Assembly (NCBI GenBank): GCA_944381485.1
Contig: CALWLI010000006.1
Coordinates: 1 to 64,000 of the forward strand
Source of the DNA: an uncultured Lachnospiraceae bacterium
Lineage (GTDB): Bacteria > Bacillota > Clostridia > Lachnospirales > Lachnospiraceae
DNA: 64,000 nucleotides
Reading direction: 5' to 3'
The notes beneath the pieces were generated by a model. It worked only from the letters and a program-made list of their open reading frames with translations, did no database searches and was not told the DNA's origin. The translations under genes and the position numbers were made by a program. Below are positions 8,500 through 16,523 of this stretch, one piece after another (position 1 is the stretch's first letter; the number at the start of each line of letters is the position of its first letter).

Positions 8500-9438
8500 A
8501 TGAAGAAAAAGTTACTTGTTACTATGATCATAGCAATGGCCGTGGCGGCCTCCGCCTGCGGAAAGAAGGATGAGGCTTCAGAGACCAAGGCGGCTGTGGA
8601 GACCGGGGCAGAGGAGGAATCAAAGGCGGAAGCTGAAGAGGCTGAAGCTGAGTCCAAGGGCTCCGAGGCTTCAGGAGAGAGTGCCGCTGACGATGAGGAG
8701 ATAGAGGATGAGGGATACTATGAGGGAACTGTGACCTCAATAAACGGAACTCAGATAACACTTCAGGGCCCTGACGGAGCATCCTACGTATTTGACATGG
8801 CAAACGCCGAGCTTGACCCGGACTACGATGTTCTTCCCGGAGCACTTGTGGATGTGGCTTACGAGGGGGCAAAATCAGATGTGACTCCTGTCACTGAGGT
8901 TTCTGTCGTAATGTCCCTTGAGCAGCAGGCTGACAGCCTTGGAAAGGATCCTGTGCTTGTGGGAACCATAACTGACATGACACCCTCGGAGATCACAGTT
9001 ACAGACCCCAACGGAAAGCCCCATGAGCTTTCAAGTGCCATGGCCTATGTGGTCACAGTGAACAATGAGGAGCTAAATATAGGCTCCGAAGTAGATGTCA
9101 CCTATGTGGGCACCATAGATGCAGACGAGGTGGAGAGTGATGAGGAGGGATCAATAGGTCTTCCCATAGCCACCAAGATAGTGCTCGCCTCAGCAAGAGG
9201 TACAGAGGAAGCCGGACAGAACATAGTTGTGGGAACAGTAAACTATGTGGACACCGAGACCAACACCTTTATGATAGATGCGGACACTATGTCCTTTGAA
9301 TTTTCTGCGGGAGCTGACATAGTAAGCAGCCTCTCGGAGGGAAATACTGTGAAGGTAATATATGAGGGCAACCTCTACAACAGGATAGTCACAGCAGTTT
9401 CAGTGACACCTGTGAGCGTAGTCGGAACAGGAAGATAA
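8500..9438 (+). CDS. Lipoprotein with three tandem beta-type repeats
   Basis: The 312-residue protein has a lipoprotein signal with lipobox ASAC (Cys20). An acidic low-complexity linker (21-72) follows, probably crossing the cell wall. Then come three similar units at about residues 74-123, 152-204 and 241-290. Each begins (V)GT(V/I) and runs through a strand-rich segment to G-x-x-V-x-V-x-Y-x-G, for example GALVDVAYEG, GSEVDVTYVG and GNTVKVIYEG. The pattern suggests small barrel or OB-like domains, but I recognise no named family. It is transcribed alone and ends in a long hairpin. The function is unknown. Confidence 0.8.
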   Translation: MKKKLLVTMIIAMAVAASACGKKDEASETKAAVETGAEEESKAEAEEAEAESKGSEASGESAADDEEIEDEGYYEGTVTSINGTQITLQGPDGASYVFDMANAELDPDYDVLPGALVDVAYEGAKSDVTPVTEVSVVMSLEQQADSLGKDPVLVGTITDMTPSEITVTDPNGKPHELSSAMAYVVTVNNEELNIGSEVDVTYVGTIDADEVESDEEGSIGLPIATKIVLASARGTEEAGQNIVVGTVNYVDTETNTFMIDADTMSFEFSAGADIVSSLSEGNTVKVIYEGNLYNRIVTAVSVTPVSVVGTGR

Positions 9439-9457
9439 AAATATTTAAAGATGATAA

Positions 9458-9524
9458 AGGAGAGCCTTCTCTCAGAAACAGGAGCTTTAATATTGCTTCT
9501 GTGGGAGAGGGCTCTCCTCTTTTA
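9458..9524 (+). terminator. Terminator after the repeat lipoprotein
   Basis: AGGAGAGCC (9458-9466) pairs with GGCTCTCCT (9510-9518), with further pairing inside, followed by CTTTT. Confidence 0.85.
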
Positions 9525-9583
9525 TTGAGGAGTAAAGATCCTATCCGTCTTTATGATTATTTAATAAATAATTTACAGTATAA

Positions 9584-9610
9584 TTAGCACTCATTAATTG
9601 ACAGTGCTAA
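9584..9610 (+). promoter_or_regulatory. CIRCE operator (HrcA binding site) of clpB
   Basis: TTAGCACTC, nine bases, then CAGTGCTAA. The consensus is TTAGCACTC-N9-GAGTGCTAA, so one base differs. It overlaps the -35 box of the clpB promoter, so bound HrcA would block RNA polymerase until heat shock. Confidence 0.93.
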
Positions 9611-9626
9611 CAATAAGTGATATATT
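9598..9626 (+). promoter_or_regulatory. Promoter of clpB
   Basis: TTGACA (9598-9603) and TATATT (9621-9626) are 17 bases apart. The -35 lies inside the CIRCE element. Confidence 0.8.
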
Positions 9627-9730
9627 ATTATCGGTTCAAAGGTGAGCCGATTTTATTTTAACAGGAATTTAAACAGGAAGACAGGCATTGCCCTGCTTTC
9701 CGGGTTTCCCCAAAGAAGGGAGGGAAAGTT

Positions 9731-12322
9731 ATGAACATAAATAAATTTACTCAGAAATCCATAGAGGCGGTCAACGGGTGTGAGAAGATCGCCATGGAGT
9801 ACGGAAACACCACACTGACTCAGGAGCATCTTCTCATGAGCCTTCTGAGCCTTGACGACAGCCTTATAGTCAAGCTGTTTCAGAAGATGAATGTGCCTGT
9901 TGACAGATTTGTCTCAGACCTCAAGGCTCGCATAGAGAGGCTTCCCAAGGTATCAGGCAATGCTCAGACCACGGTCTCTCAGGACCTTAACAAGGTGCTT
10001 ATGGGAGCCGAGGATCAGCTTAAGCCCATGGGAGACGAGTATGTGTCAGTAGAGCATATATTCCTTGCACTCTTGAAATATGCTGACAGCGACATGAAGA
10101 AGCTCTTTTCAAGCTACAATATAACAAGGGAAAGCTTCCTTTCGGCCCTGTCAACCGTAAGAGGAAATCAGAGGGTGGTAAGCGACAATCCTGAGGATAC
10201 CTACGATGTGCTCAACAAGTACGGCTATGACCTGGTGGAGAGAGCCAGGGAGCAGAAGCTGGATCCTGTGATAGGGCGTGACAGCGAGATAAGAAACGTG
10301 ATAAGGATACTCTCCAGAAAGACAAAGAACAATCCTGTACTTATTGGAGAGCCCGGAGTAGGTAAGACTGCAGTTGTAGAGGGCCTTGCCCAGCGTATAG
10401 TCAGGGGCGATGTGCCGGAGAGCCTTAAGGACAAGGTGATATTTGCCCTTGACATGGGTTCACTCCTTGCGGGAGCAAAGTACAGAGGAGAATTCGAGGA
10501 GAGGCTTAAGGCCGTTCTTAAGGAAGTCACAGACTCCGAGGGAAAGATAATACTCTTTATAGATGAGATCCATACCATAGTGGGAGCGGGAAAGACCGAG
10601 GGAAGCATGGATGCGGGAAATATGTTAAAGCCCATGCTTGCAAGGGGTGAGCTCCACTGTATAGGAGCAACCACCCTTGAGGAGTACAGATATATAGAGA
10701 AGGATCCCGCTTTGGAGAGACGTTTCCAGCCTGTAATGGTGGATGAGCCTGACGTGGAGGACACCATCTCGATACTGAGAGGTCTCAAGGACAGATACGA
10801 GGTATACCATGGAGTAAAGATCACGGACTCTGCCCTTGTGCAGGCGGCTGTGCTCTCTGACAGGTATATATCCGACAGGTTCCTCCCCGACAAGGCCATA
10901 GACCTTGTGGATGAGGCCTGCGCCATGATAAAGACTGAGATGAATTCTCTGCCTGCGGAGCTTGACGAGCAGCAGAGAAATATCACAAGGCTTCAGATAG
11001 AGGAGGCAGCCCTTAAAAAGGAGACGGACAATGCCTCCAAGGAGAGACTCTCAGAGCTTCAGAAGGAGCTGGCAGAGCTGAGAGACAAGTTCAACGAGCA
11101 GAAGGCAAAGTGGGAATATGAGAAGCAGGGAGCCGACAGGCTTTCAAAGCTTCGTGAAAATATAGAGAGCCTCAGAAACGAGGCTGAGATCCTTCAGAGA
11201 AAGGGAGAGTACGAGAAGGCCGGAGAGATACTCTACGCAAAGCTCCCCTCAATGCAGAAAGAACTTGCCGAAGAGGAGGAGAGGATAAAGAATGAGGGAC
11301 ATGACCTTGTCCATGAGAATGTCACGGAGGACGAGATAGCAAAGATCGTGTCAAAGTGGACCGGTATCCCCGTTGCAAAGCTCTCCGAGTCCGAGAGGAG
11401 CAAGGTACTTAAGCTTGCAGACCAGCTTCATTTAAGAGTTATAGGACAGGATGAGGCTGTGGAAAAAGTAACCGAGGCTATAATGAGGTCAAAGGCAGGT
11501 ATAAAGGATCCTACAAAGCCCATAGGCTCCTTCCTCTTCATGGGACCTACCGGAGTAGGTAAGACCGAGCTTGCAAAGACTCTCGCAGCGGATCTCTTTG
11601 ACGATGAGAACAACATGGTCAGGATAGATATGTCGGAGTATATGGAGAAGCACTCAGTCTCAAGGCTTATAGGAGCACCTCCGGGATATGTAGGCTACGA
11701 GGAGGGGGGACAGCTCACCGAGGCTGTAAGGAGAAAACCCTACTGCGTAATACTCTTTGATGAGATAGAGAAGGCTCATCCCGACGTATTCAACATTCTC
11801 CTGCAGATACTTGATGACGGACGTGTGACGGACAGCAAGGGAAAGACTGTGGACTTTAAGAATACGGTAATAATACTTACATCAAACCTTGGCTCCCAGT
11901 ATCTCCTTGAGGGAATAGACAGTGACGGGGAAATAAAGGATGAGGCAAAGAACGCTGTGATGGAGGCTTTAAAGAACAGCTTCAGACCTGAGTTTTTGAA
12001 CAGACTTGACGAGATAATAATGTTTAAGCCCCTCACAAAGGACAACATAAAGAGCATCATAGATCTGTGCATAAAGGATCTCAACAGGAGACTTAAGGAC
12101 AAGGACATCAGCATAAGGCTCACAGAGGACGCAAAGAATTACTGTGCCGATAACGGCTATGATCCCGCCTACGGCGCAAGGCCTCTCAAGAGATTCATTC
12201 AGAAGCATGTGGAGACTCTCTCCGCAAGGATCATACTTGAGGGAAGAGTCCTTGAAGGAGATACCATAGTGATAGATCTTGACAGGGCTTCCGACAGCCT
12301 TAAGGCAGATGTGGAAAAGTAA
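9731..12322 (+). CDS. clpB: ClpB-type AAA+ disaggregase
   Basis: The protein is 863 residues, full length for ClpB, which works with DnaK to dissolve protein aggregates. It has the N-terminal Clp repeats (1-145), NBD1 with GEPGVGKT (206-213) and [16 protein letters not shown], a coiled-coil middle domain (about 400-520), NBD2 with GPTGVGKT and [16 protein letters not shown], and the C-terminal [12 protein letters not shown] segment. The middle-domain length separates ClpB from ClpA and ClpC. The start follows GGAGGGAAAGTT. Regulation by HrcA is indicated by the CIRCE site. No hrcA, groE or dnaK is in the window. Confidence 0.97.
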   Translation: MNINKFTQKSIEAVNGCEKIAMEYGNTTLTQEHLLMSLLSLDDSLIVKLFQKMNVPVDRFVSDLKARIERLPKVSGNAQTTVSQDLNKVLMGAEDQLKPMGDEYVSVEHIFLALLKYADSDMKKLFSSYNITRESFLSALSTVRGNQRVVSDNPEDTYDVLNKYGYDLVERAREQKLDPVIGRDSEIRNVIRILSRKTKNNPVLIGEPGVGKTAVVEGLAQRIVRGDVPESLKDKVIFALDMGSLLAGAKYRGEFEERLKAVLKEVTDSEGKIILFIDEIHTIVGAGKTEGSMDAGNMLKPMLARGELHCIGATTLEEYRYIEKDPALERRFQPVMVDEPDVEDTISILRGLKDRYEVYHGVKITDSALVQAAVLSDRYISDRFLPDKAIDLVDEACAMIKTEMNSLPAELDEQQRNITRLQIEEAALKKETDNASKERLSELQKELAELRDKFNEQKAKWEYEKQGADRLSKLRENIESLRNEAEILQRKGEYEKAGEILYAKLPSMQKELAEEEERIKNEGHDLVHENVTEDEIAKIVSKWTGIPVAKLSESERSKVLKLADQLHLRVIGQDEAVEKVTEAIMRSKAGIKDPTKPIGSFLFMGPTGVGKTELAKTLAADLFDDENNMVRIDMSEYMEKHSVSRLIGAPPGYVGYEEGGQLTEAVRRKPYCVILFDEIEKAHPDVFNILLQILDDGRVTDSKGKTVDFKNTVIILTSNLGSQYLLEGIDSDGEIKDEAKNAVMEALKNSFRPEFLNRLDEIIMFKPLTKDNIKSIIDLCIKDLNRRLKDKDISIRLTEDAKNYCADNGYDPAYGARPLKRFIQKHVETLSARIILEGRVLEGDTIVIDLDRASDSLKADVEK

Positions 12323-12355
12323 GCACTTTCCTTAAAGAAAATTAGATATAGAATA

Positions 12356-12404
12356 AAAAAGAGGGAATGTTGTAGGATGAAATCGCAACATTCCCTCTTT
12401 TTTT
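12356..12404. terminator. Bidirectional terminator between clpB and the DtxR-family gene
   Basis: AAAGAGGGAATGTTG (12358-12372) pairs perfectly with CAACATTCCCTCTTT (12386-12400), with A and T runs on either side, so it can stop transcription from both convergent genes. Confidence 0.92.
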
Positions 12405-12409
12405 ATGAA

Positions 12410-12793
12410 TTATAATTCCCCGTATTTTTTCGCATGCTCCTTGAGAGCTTCGAAGGTCTCCTCGGAGATGAAATGCTCTACCCTGCAGGCATCATTTTCA
12501 GCCGTATCGTGGCTTACTCCCAGGTTTTCAAATATTCTTGTGAGCACGCGGTGCCTCTCATAGACTCTTGTGGCTATATCATTTCCCTTGTCTGTGAGCA
12601 CGATATTTCCATCGTTTTCAGTGATGATATACCCGCTTTCCCTGAGTCCCTTCATGGCGATGCTCACACTGGGCTTTGAGAAGCCCATTTCCGTGGCTAT
12701 ATCTATAGAGCGGACATAATTCTTATTCTGCCGCAGCTTGAGTATGGTTTCCAAATACATTTCCGTTGATTCCGGATTTTTTGAGTTAGGCAT
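12410..12793 (-). CDS. DtxR/MntR family metal-dependent regulator
   Basis: The protein is 127 residues. The N-terminal winged helix (residues 10-70) includes DIATEMGFSKPSVSIAMKGL, and the dimerisation/metal domain follows with TDKGNDIATRVYERHRVLTRI and a Glu/His/Cys set (ENDACRVEHFISEE). It lacks the C-terminal SH3-like domain of DtxR and IdeR, as MntR does. It is divergent from feoA; repeats that resemble DtxR/IdeR boxes lie between them and before feoB. This suggests a ferrous-iron sensor for feo. Mn specificity cannot be excluded. Confidence 0.88.
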   Translation of the reverse strand: MPNSKNPESTEMYLETILKLRQNKNYVRSIDIATEMGFSKPSVSIAMKGLRESGYIITENDGNIVLTDKGNDIATRVYERHRVLTRIFENLGVSHDTAENDACRVEHFISEETFEALKEHAKKYGEL

Positions 12794-12838
12794 GGAGCTT
12801 CTCCTTTCAAATTTGTTTAAAGTATATCACGAAAATAC

Positions 12839-12867
12839 TTGACATTCAAGTTTGAAGGTGCTAACTT
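12839..12867 (+). promoter_or_regulatory. Promoter of feoA
   Basis: TTGACA (12839-12844) and TAACTT (12862-12867) are 17 bases apart. The -10 lies inside the first CTAAC-type repeat, so a bound regulator would cover it. Confidence 0.6.
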
Positions 12868-12909
12868 AGTAAGAGTTAAAAGATACTAACTTTTGTTAGC
12901 TTAATCTAA
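12860..12909. promoter_or_regulatory. Candidate DtxR-type operator region of feoA
   Basis: The segment holds GCTAACTTAGTAAG (12860-12873), a perfect inverted repeat CTAACTTTTGTTAG (12886-12899) and TTAGCTTAATCTAA (12896-12909). Their TTAG and CTAA half-sites resemble the IdeR/DtxR box. Position over and just after the feoA -10 fits repression. The protein that binds is inferred from the divergent neighbour. Confidence 0.55.
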
Positions 12910-12933
12910 AAAGAGATCATTCAGGAGTGGGAT

Positions 12934-13146
12934 ATGAATTTGACCGATGCGAATTTGGGAGAGGAATATATCGTAAAGGATATAGTGACAGAGGATGAGG
13001 AACTCGATGCCTTCCTGTTTACTCTGGGCTGCTACAGCGGAGAGCCGGTAACTGTCGTCTCCAAGCTTCGGGGCAGCTATGTGATATCAGTGAAGGATGG
13101 ACGCTACAATATAGACAAAAATATAGCGGAAGCCATATTGATATAG
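12934..13146 (+). CDS. feoA: FeoA-domain ferrous iron transport protein
   Basis: The 70-residue protein is a single FeoA (SH3-like) domain. It has the usual GEEYIVKDI and LGCYSGEPVTVVSKLRGSYVISVKDGRYNID features, ending in the hydrophobic AEAILI. FeoA proteins are cytoplasmic partners of FeoB. The start follows AGGAGTGGGAT. It is first in the feo region, but a terminator-like hairpin separates it from feoB. Confidence 0.88.
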   Translation: MNLTDANLGEEYIVKDIVTEDEELDAFLFTLGCYSGEPVTVVSKLRGSYVISVKDGRYNIDKNIAEAILI

Positions 13147-13179
13147 CTTTGGCCGAAACCAAATAAGTATGGTATCAGA

Positions 13180-13207
13180 AACTGTTCATTTATGAGCGGT
13201 TTTTTTA
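13180..13207 (+). terminator. Terminator-like hairpin between feoA and feoB
   Basis: AACTGTTCAT and ATGAGCGGTT pair with three G-T wobbles and a tight loop, followed by a run of seven T. It would reduce read-through from feoA into feoB. Confidence 0.65.
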
Positions 13208-13218
13208 TCCCGGAGGGC

Positions 13219-13237
13219 TTAGATTAAACTAACTAAG
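13219..13237. promoter_or_regulatory. Candidate DtxR/IdeR-like box before feoB
   Basis: TTAGATTAAACTAACTAAG matches the remembered IdeR/DtxR consensus TTAGGTTAGGCTAACCTAA at 13 of 19 positions. It lies 34 bases before feoB and after the feoA terminator, which suggests feoB has its own regulated start. Confidence 0.5.
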
Positions 13238-13270
13238 CGGAGGGAATATATATAACAAGGAGGATCAGGT

Positions 13271-15283
13271 ATGAGAATTGCTTTAGCAGGCAATCCCAAC
13301 AGCGGCAAGACCACCATGTACAATGCCCTTACAGGAAGAAGCGAGAGGGTCGGAAACTGGGCAGGTGTCACTGTCGATAAGAGGGAGAGCAAGATCAAGA
13401 GAGAATATTACGGAGGAAGCGAAGAGCTTATAGCGGTGGACCTTCCCGGAGCCTATTCCATGTCGCCCTTTACCTCAGAGGAGAGTATAACCAGCGGCTA
13501 TGTGAGAGATGAGCATCCGGACGCTATCATAAACATAGTGGACGCCACCAACTTGAGCAGGAGCCTCTTCTTTACCACTCAGCTTTTGGAGCTGGGCATA
13601 CCTGTAGTTGTAGCTCTCAATAAGAGTGATATAAACAAGAAAAAAGAGACAAAGATAGATACAAAAAAGCTCTCCGAGCTTCTGTGCTGCCCGGTCATAG
13701 AGACCATATCCACGGATTCCGGCAATAACGGACTCAGAGAAGTGGTGGAGGCTGCCGCAGCAGCTTACGGCAATACACAGAAGGCACCCTATATTCAGGG
13801 AGACATAAAGCTCCACGATAAAAAAGAGGTGGAGGCTGCCGACAGAAGAAGATTTACCTTTGTAAATGATATAGTAAAGAAGGTGGAGACCAGAAAGGTC
13901 TTCACAAAGGACAAGAATATCCAGGACTCTGTAGACAATATTCTTGCAAACAAGTGGCTGGGCATACCGGTCTTTGCTGTGATAATGTTTATAGTATTTG
14001 ACATATCTCAGTCAAGCCTCGGACCCTTCATTGCGGATTGGCTTGTTGCTTGGATAGAGACCTTCCAGGCTTGGGTAGGAGAGAGCATATCAGGAGCATC
14101 TCCCATAGTGTCGGCGCTTCTTGTGGACGGAATCATAGGCGGCGTAGGAGCCGTAGTAGGCTTCCTGCCCCTTGTCATGGTAATGTACTTCCTCATTGCT
14201 CTCCTTGAGGACTGCGGATACATGGCCCGCGTCAGCGTTGTCATGGACCCCATATTCAAGAGAGTCGGTCTCTCAGGAAAGTCCATAATCCCCATGGTCA
14301 TAGGAACAGGCTGCGCAATACCGGGAGTAATGGCCTGCCGAACCATAAGGAATGAGAGGGAGAGAAGGACTACAGCCATGCTGACGCCCTTCATGCCCTG
14401 TGGAGCAAAGCTTCCTGTAATCGCGCTCTTTGCGGGAGCATTTTTCAGCGACGCAAGCTGGGTCGGAACCCTCATGTATTTCGTGGGCATACTTCTCATA
14501 TTTGTTGGAGCCCTTTTGGTTTTAAAGATAACAGGCTACAAGTACAGGAAATCTTTCTTTATCATGGAGCTTCCGGAGTACAAATTCCCCAGCATAAAGA
14601 GAGCTTTCTTCTCAATGCTTGAGAGAGGAAAGGCGTACATTATAAAGGCGGGAACCATAATACTTGTCTGCAACACAGTAGTCCAGATTATGCAGACTTT
14701 CAACTGGAAGCTTCAGGTCGTTGAAGAGGGAATGGAGAGCACATCCATACTTGCCTCCATAGCGTCACCCTTTGCCATACTGTTCATACCCTTAGGCTTC
14801 GGAGTTTGGCAGCTTGCAGCTGCGGCCATAACCGGATTCATAGCGAAGGAGAACGTTGTGGGAACTCTCGCCGTGGTATATGGAATCACAAACTTCATAG
14901 ATACAGAGGAGCTTGCCCTTACAGGAGGCGCAAATGAGGTGGCTGCGGTAATGGGGCTCACAAAGGTGGCTGCCCTTGCCTACCTTATGTTCAACCTCTA
15001 TACTCCTCCCTGCTTTGCAGCCCTTGGAGCAATGAACTCGGAGATGAAGAGCAGGAAGTGGCTCTTCGGAGGCATATGCCTTCAGTTGGCTACAGGTTAT
15101 ACAGTGGCATTCCTTGTATACCAGCTGGGAACTCTCGTCACAACAGGATCCCTCGGAACAGGCTTCCTTCCCGGAGCCGTAGCAGTGGCTGCCATAGCCG
15201 CCGTTATAATAAGCCTTATAAGGAAGGCGGACGCAAAGATAGACAGAGAGTACGCTCTTGACAACAAGGCCCTGGCACATTAA
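13271..15283 (+). CDS. feoB: Ferrous iron transporter FeoB
   Basis: The 670-residue protein has an N-terminal G domain with G1 GNPNSGKTT (7-15), G3 DLPGAYSMSPF and G4 NKSD. A helical GDI-like region follows, then about 9-11 membrane segments with two Gate motifs, including the conserved GTGCAIPGVMACRTI stretch. It moves Fe2+ across the cytoplasmic membrane. The start follows CAAGGAGGATCAGGT. It is upstream of a FeoB-associated Cys-rich membrane protein and downstream of feoA. Confidence 0.96.
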   Translation: MRIALAGNPNSGKTTMYNALTGRSERVGNWAGVTVDKRESKIKREYYGGSEELIAVDLPGAYSMSPFTSEESITSGYVRDEHPDAIINIVDATNLSRSLFFTTQLLELGIPVVVALNKSDINKKKETKIDTKKLSELLCCPVIETISTDSGNNGLREVVEAAAAAYGNTQKAPYIQGDIKLHDKKEVEAADRRRFTFVNDIVKKVETRKVFTKDKNIQDSVDNILANKWLGIPVFAVIMFIVFDISQSSLGPFIADWLVAWIETFQAWVGESISGASPIVSALLVDGIIGGVGAVVGFLPLVMVMYFLIALLEDCGYMARVSVVMDPIFKRVGLSGKSIIPMVIGTGCAIPGVMACRTIRNERERRTTAMLTPFMPCGAKLPVIALFAGAFFSDASWVGTLMYFVGILLIFVGALLVLKITGYKYRKSFFIMELPEYKFPSIKRAFFSMLERGKAYIIKAGTIILVCNTVVQIMQTFNWKLQVVEEGMESTSILASIASPFAILFIPLGFGVWQLAAAAITGFIAKENVVGTLAVVYGITNFIDTEELALTGGANEVAAVMGLTKVAALAYLMFNLYTPPCFAALGAMNSEMKSRKWLFGGICLQLATGYTVAFLVYQLGTLVTTGSLGTGFLPGAVAVAAIAAVIISLIRKADAKIDREYALDNKALAH

Positions 15284-15320
15284 AAATACTTACAGGAAAT
15301 AAGAAAAGAAGGTTTAAAAC

Positions 15321-15707
15321 ATGGCTGATTTTATAGTGATGGCGATAGTCATACTGCTGCTTGCCTTTGCTATAGCTTATATAGTCAAGGCAAAGAGGAG
15401 CGGAGCCAAGTGCATAGGCTGCCCTGCATCAGGAAGCTGCTCACGGCACATTTCAAAGCCCGTAAAAAAGTCTAAAGACAGAGAAAAAGGGCGTCTCATC
15501 ATAGGCGCAAAGACTGTCAAAATAAGGGGAATGCACTGTGAGAACTGCAGAAAAAGCGCTGAGAAGGCCCTAAACTCCATAGACGGCATCAAGGCCACAG
15601 TGGATCTTGGCAAGGGAGAAGCGAAAATTATAGCAGAGGCCGTAGATGAAAACATTATAAAGGATGCCATAGAGGAGCTGGGCTTTACTGTGGAGAACAT
15701 AGCATAG
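15321..15707 (+). CDS. FeoB-associated Cys-rich membrane protein fused to an HMA domain
   Basis: The protein is 128 residues. Residues 3-22 form one membrane helix, followed by a Cys-rich stretch CIGCPASGSC (Cys31, 34, 40). This is the arrangement of the small proteins often found after feoB. Residues 63-128 form a heavy-metal-associated ferredoxin-fold domain with the metal-binding GMHCENC motif (70-76). The usual FeoB-associated protein is only about 50-60 residues, so the HMA part is an addition. It follows feoB by 37 bases and probably belongs to the same transcript. A role in receiving metal from FeoB or sensing copper is inference. Confidence 0.82.
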   Translation: MADFIVMAIVILLLAFAIAYIVKAKRSGAKCIGCPASGSCSRHISKPVKKSKDREKGRLIIGAKTVKIRGMHCENCRKSAEKALNSIDGIKATVDLGKGEAKIIAEAVDENIIKDAIEELGFTVENIA

Positions 15708-15774
15708 CCCGGAGCAATATAAAGTTTGATATCAGGAGATATCAGTGATCCCTTTTATATAAAATGAAAACCTG

Positions 15775-15815
15775 AAAAAAGTCTGCCGCGGATGAAATCT
15801 TGCGGCAGACTTTTT
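15775..15815. terminator. Bidirectional terminator after the feo region
   Basis: AAGTCTGCCGC and GCGGCAGACTT form a strong stem with flanking A and T runs. It serves the feo transcript and the convergent metallopeptidase gene. Confidence 0.9.
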
Positions 15816-15845
15816 CCGGTATGTGAAAAGCATGGCGGGAAAGCC

Positions 15846-16379
15846 CTACTCATTAAGCTTTTTCTTCCTCTCCCTCCAATCGGGCATGAAGGCATCCATA
15901 AAAGAATAGAAACGCTTATTGTGACCGGGCTCCAGAAGGTGGCATAGCTCGTGGAGGACTATGTACTCTATACATTCCTCGGATTTCGCCCCCAGGAGGG
16001 TATTAAAGCTTATGGTCCTTTTTCCGGTGTGGCATACTCCCCAGCAGGTCTTCATCACCCTGAGCCTCCAGGATGCAACCTCCACCTGAAGACGGCTCTG
16101 CCACAGGCTGAGCATGTCCGGTAAAAGCCTGTTAAGCCTTTCCGTGTATATTTTTTTAGTGGCGGCATCAGGCTTTACGAAGGGCTTTTGCTCCCTTGAG
16201 GACAGGCGCTCTAAGTTTCTCTCTATCCAGGGTTCCTTTTCCCTTATAAATTTTTTTATTACAGCCTCAGGCATCCTTATGGGGGCAGTGACCAAAACCT
16301 CGTCATAGGGAGGCCGAAGATACATATTTATATTTTTTATTTTTCTTCGCTCTACGCGTATCCTTATATTCTTTTCCAT
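15846..16379 (-). CDS. YgjP-like (DUF45) zinc metallopeptidase
   Basis: The protein is 177 residues. The family pattern is present: basic N-terminus, then SWRLRVMKTCWGVCHTGKRT, a segment where a Cys replaces the common Ser, and the zinc site HELCHLLEPGHNKRF with HExxH-like HELCH plus a downstream His. It is a predicted cytosolic gluzincin-type protease; physiological substrates are not established. The start at 16379 has no strong ribosome site. It is divergent from the lactonase gene. Confidence 0.85.
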   Translation of the reverse strand: MEKNIRIRVERRKIKNINMYLRPPYDEVLVTAPIRMPEAVIKKFIREKEPWIERNLERLSSREQKPFVKPDAATKKIYTERLNRLLPDMLSLWQSRLQVEVASWRLRVMKTCWGVCHTGKRTISFNTLLGAKSEECIEYIVLHELCHLLEPGHNKRFYSFMDAFMPDWRERKKKLNE

Positions 16380-16433
16380 AGTATATGGATTATAAACTTA
16401 TCTTATAAAACTGTAAATTAAAAATGAGGTTTA

Positions 16434-16462
16434 TTGTATATCCATATTTAATTTAGTATAAT
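16434..16462 (+). promoter_or_regulatory. Promoter of the lactonase gene
   Basis: TTGTAT (16434-16439) and a perfect TATAAT (16457-16462) are 17 bases apart. A TATCCATAT sequence lies in the spacer and a TATATGGATA just downstream. Confidence 0.75.
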
Positions 16463-16523
16463 GAATACATTATATGGATAAAGGCGGCGGAACGAGGGCC
16501 GCAGTTGCAGGAGGAAAAAATTT

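Noticed and set aside
10225..10986. Open frame of 253 codons on the - strand
   Set aside because: It is the antisense of clpB, made open by codon bias, with a Ser/Ile-rich composition unlike a real protein.
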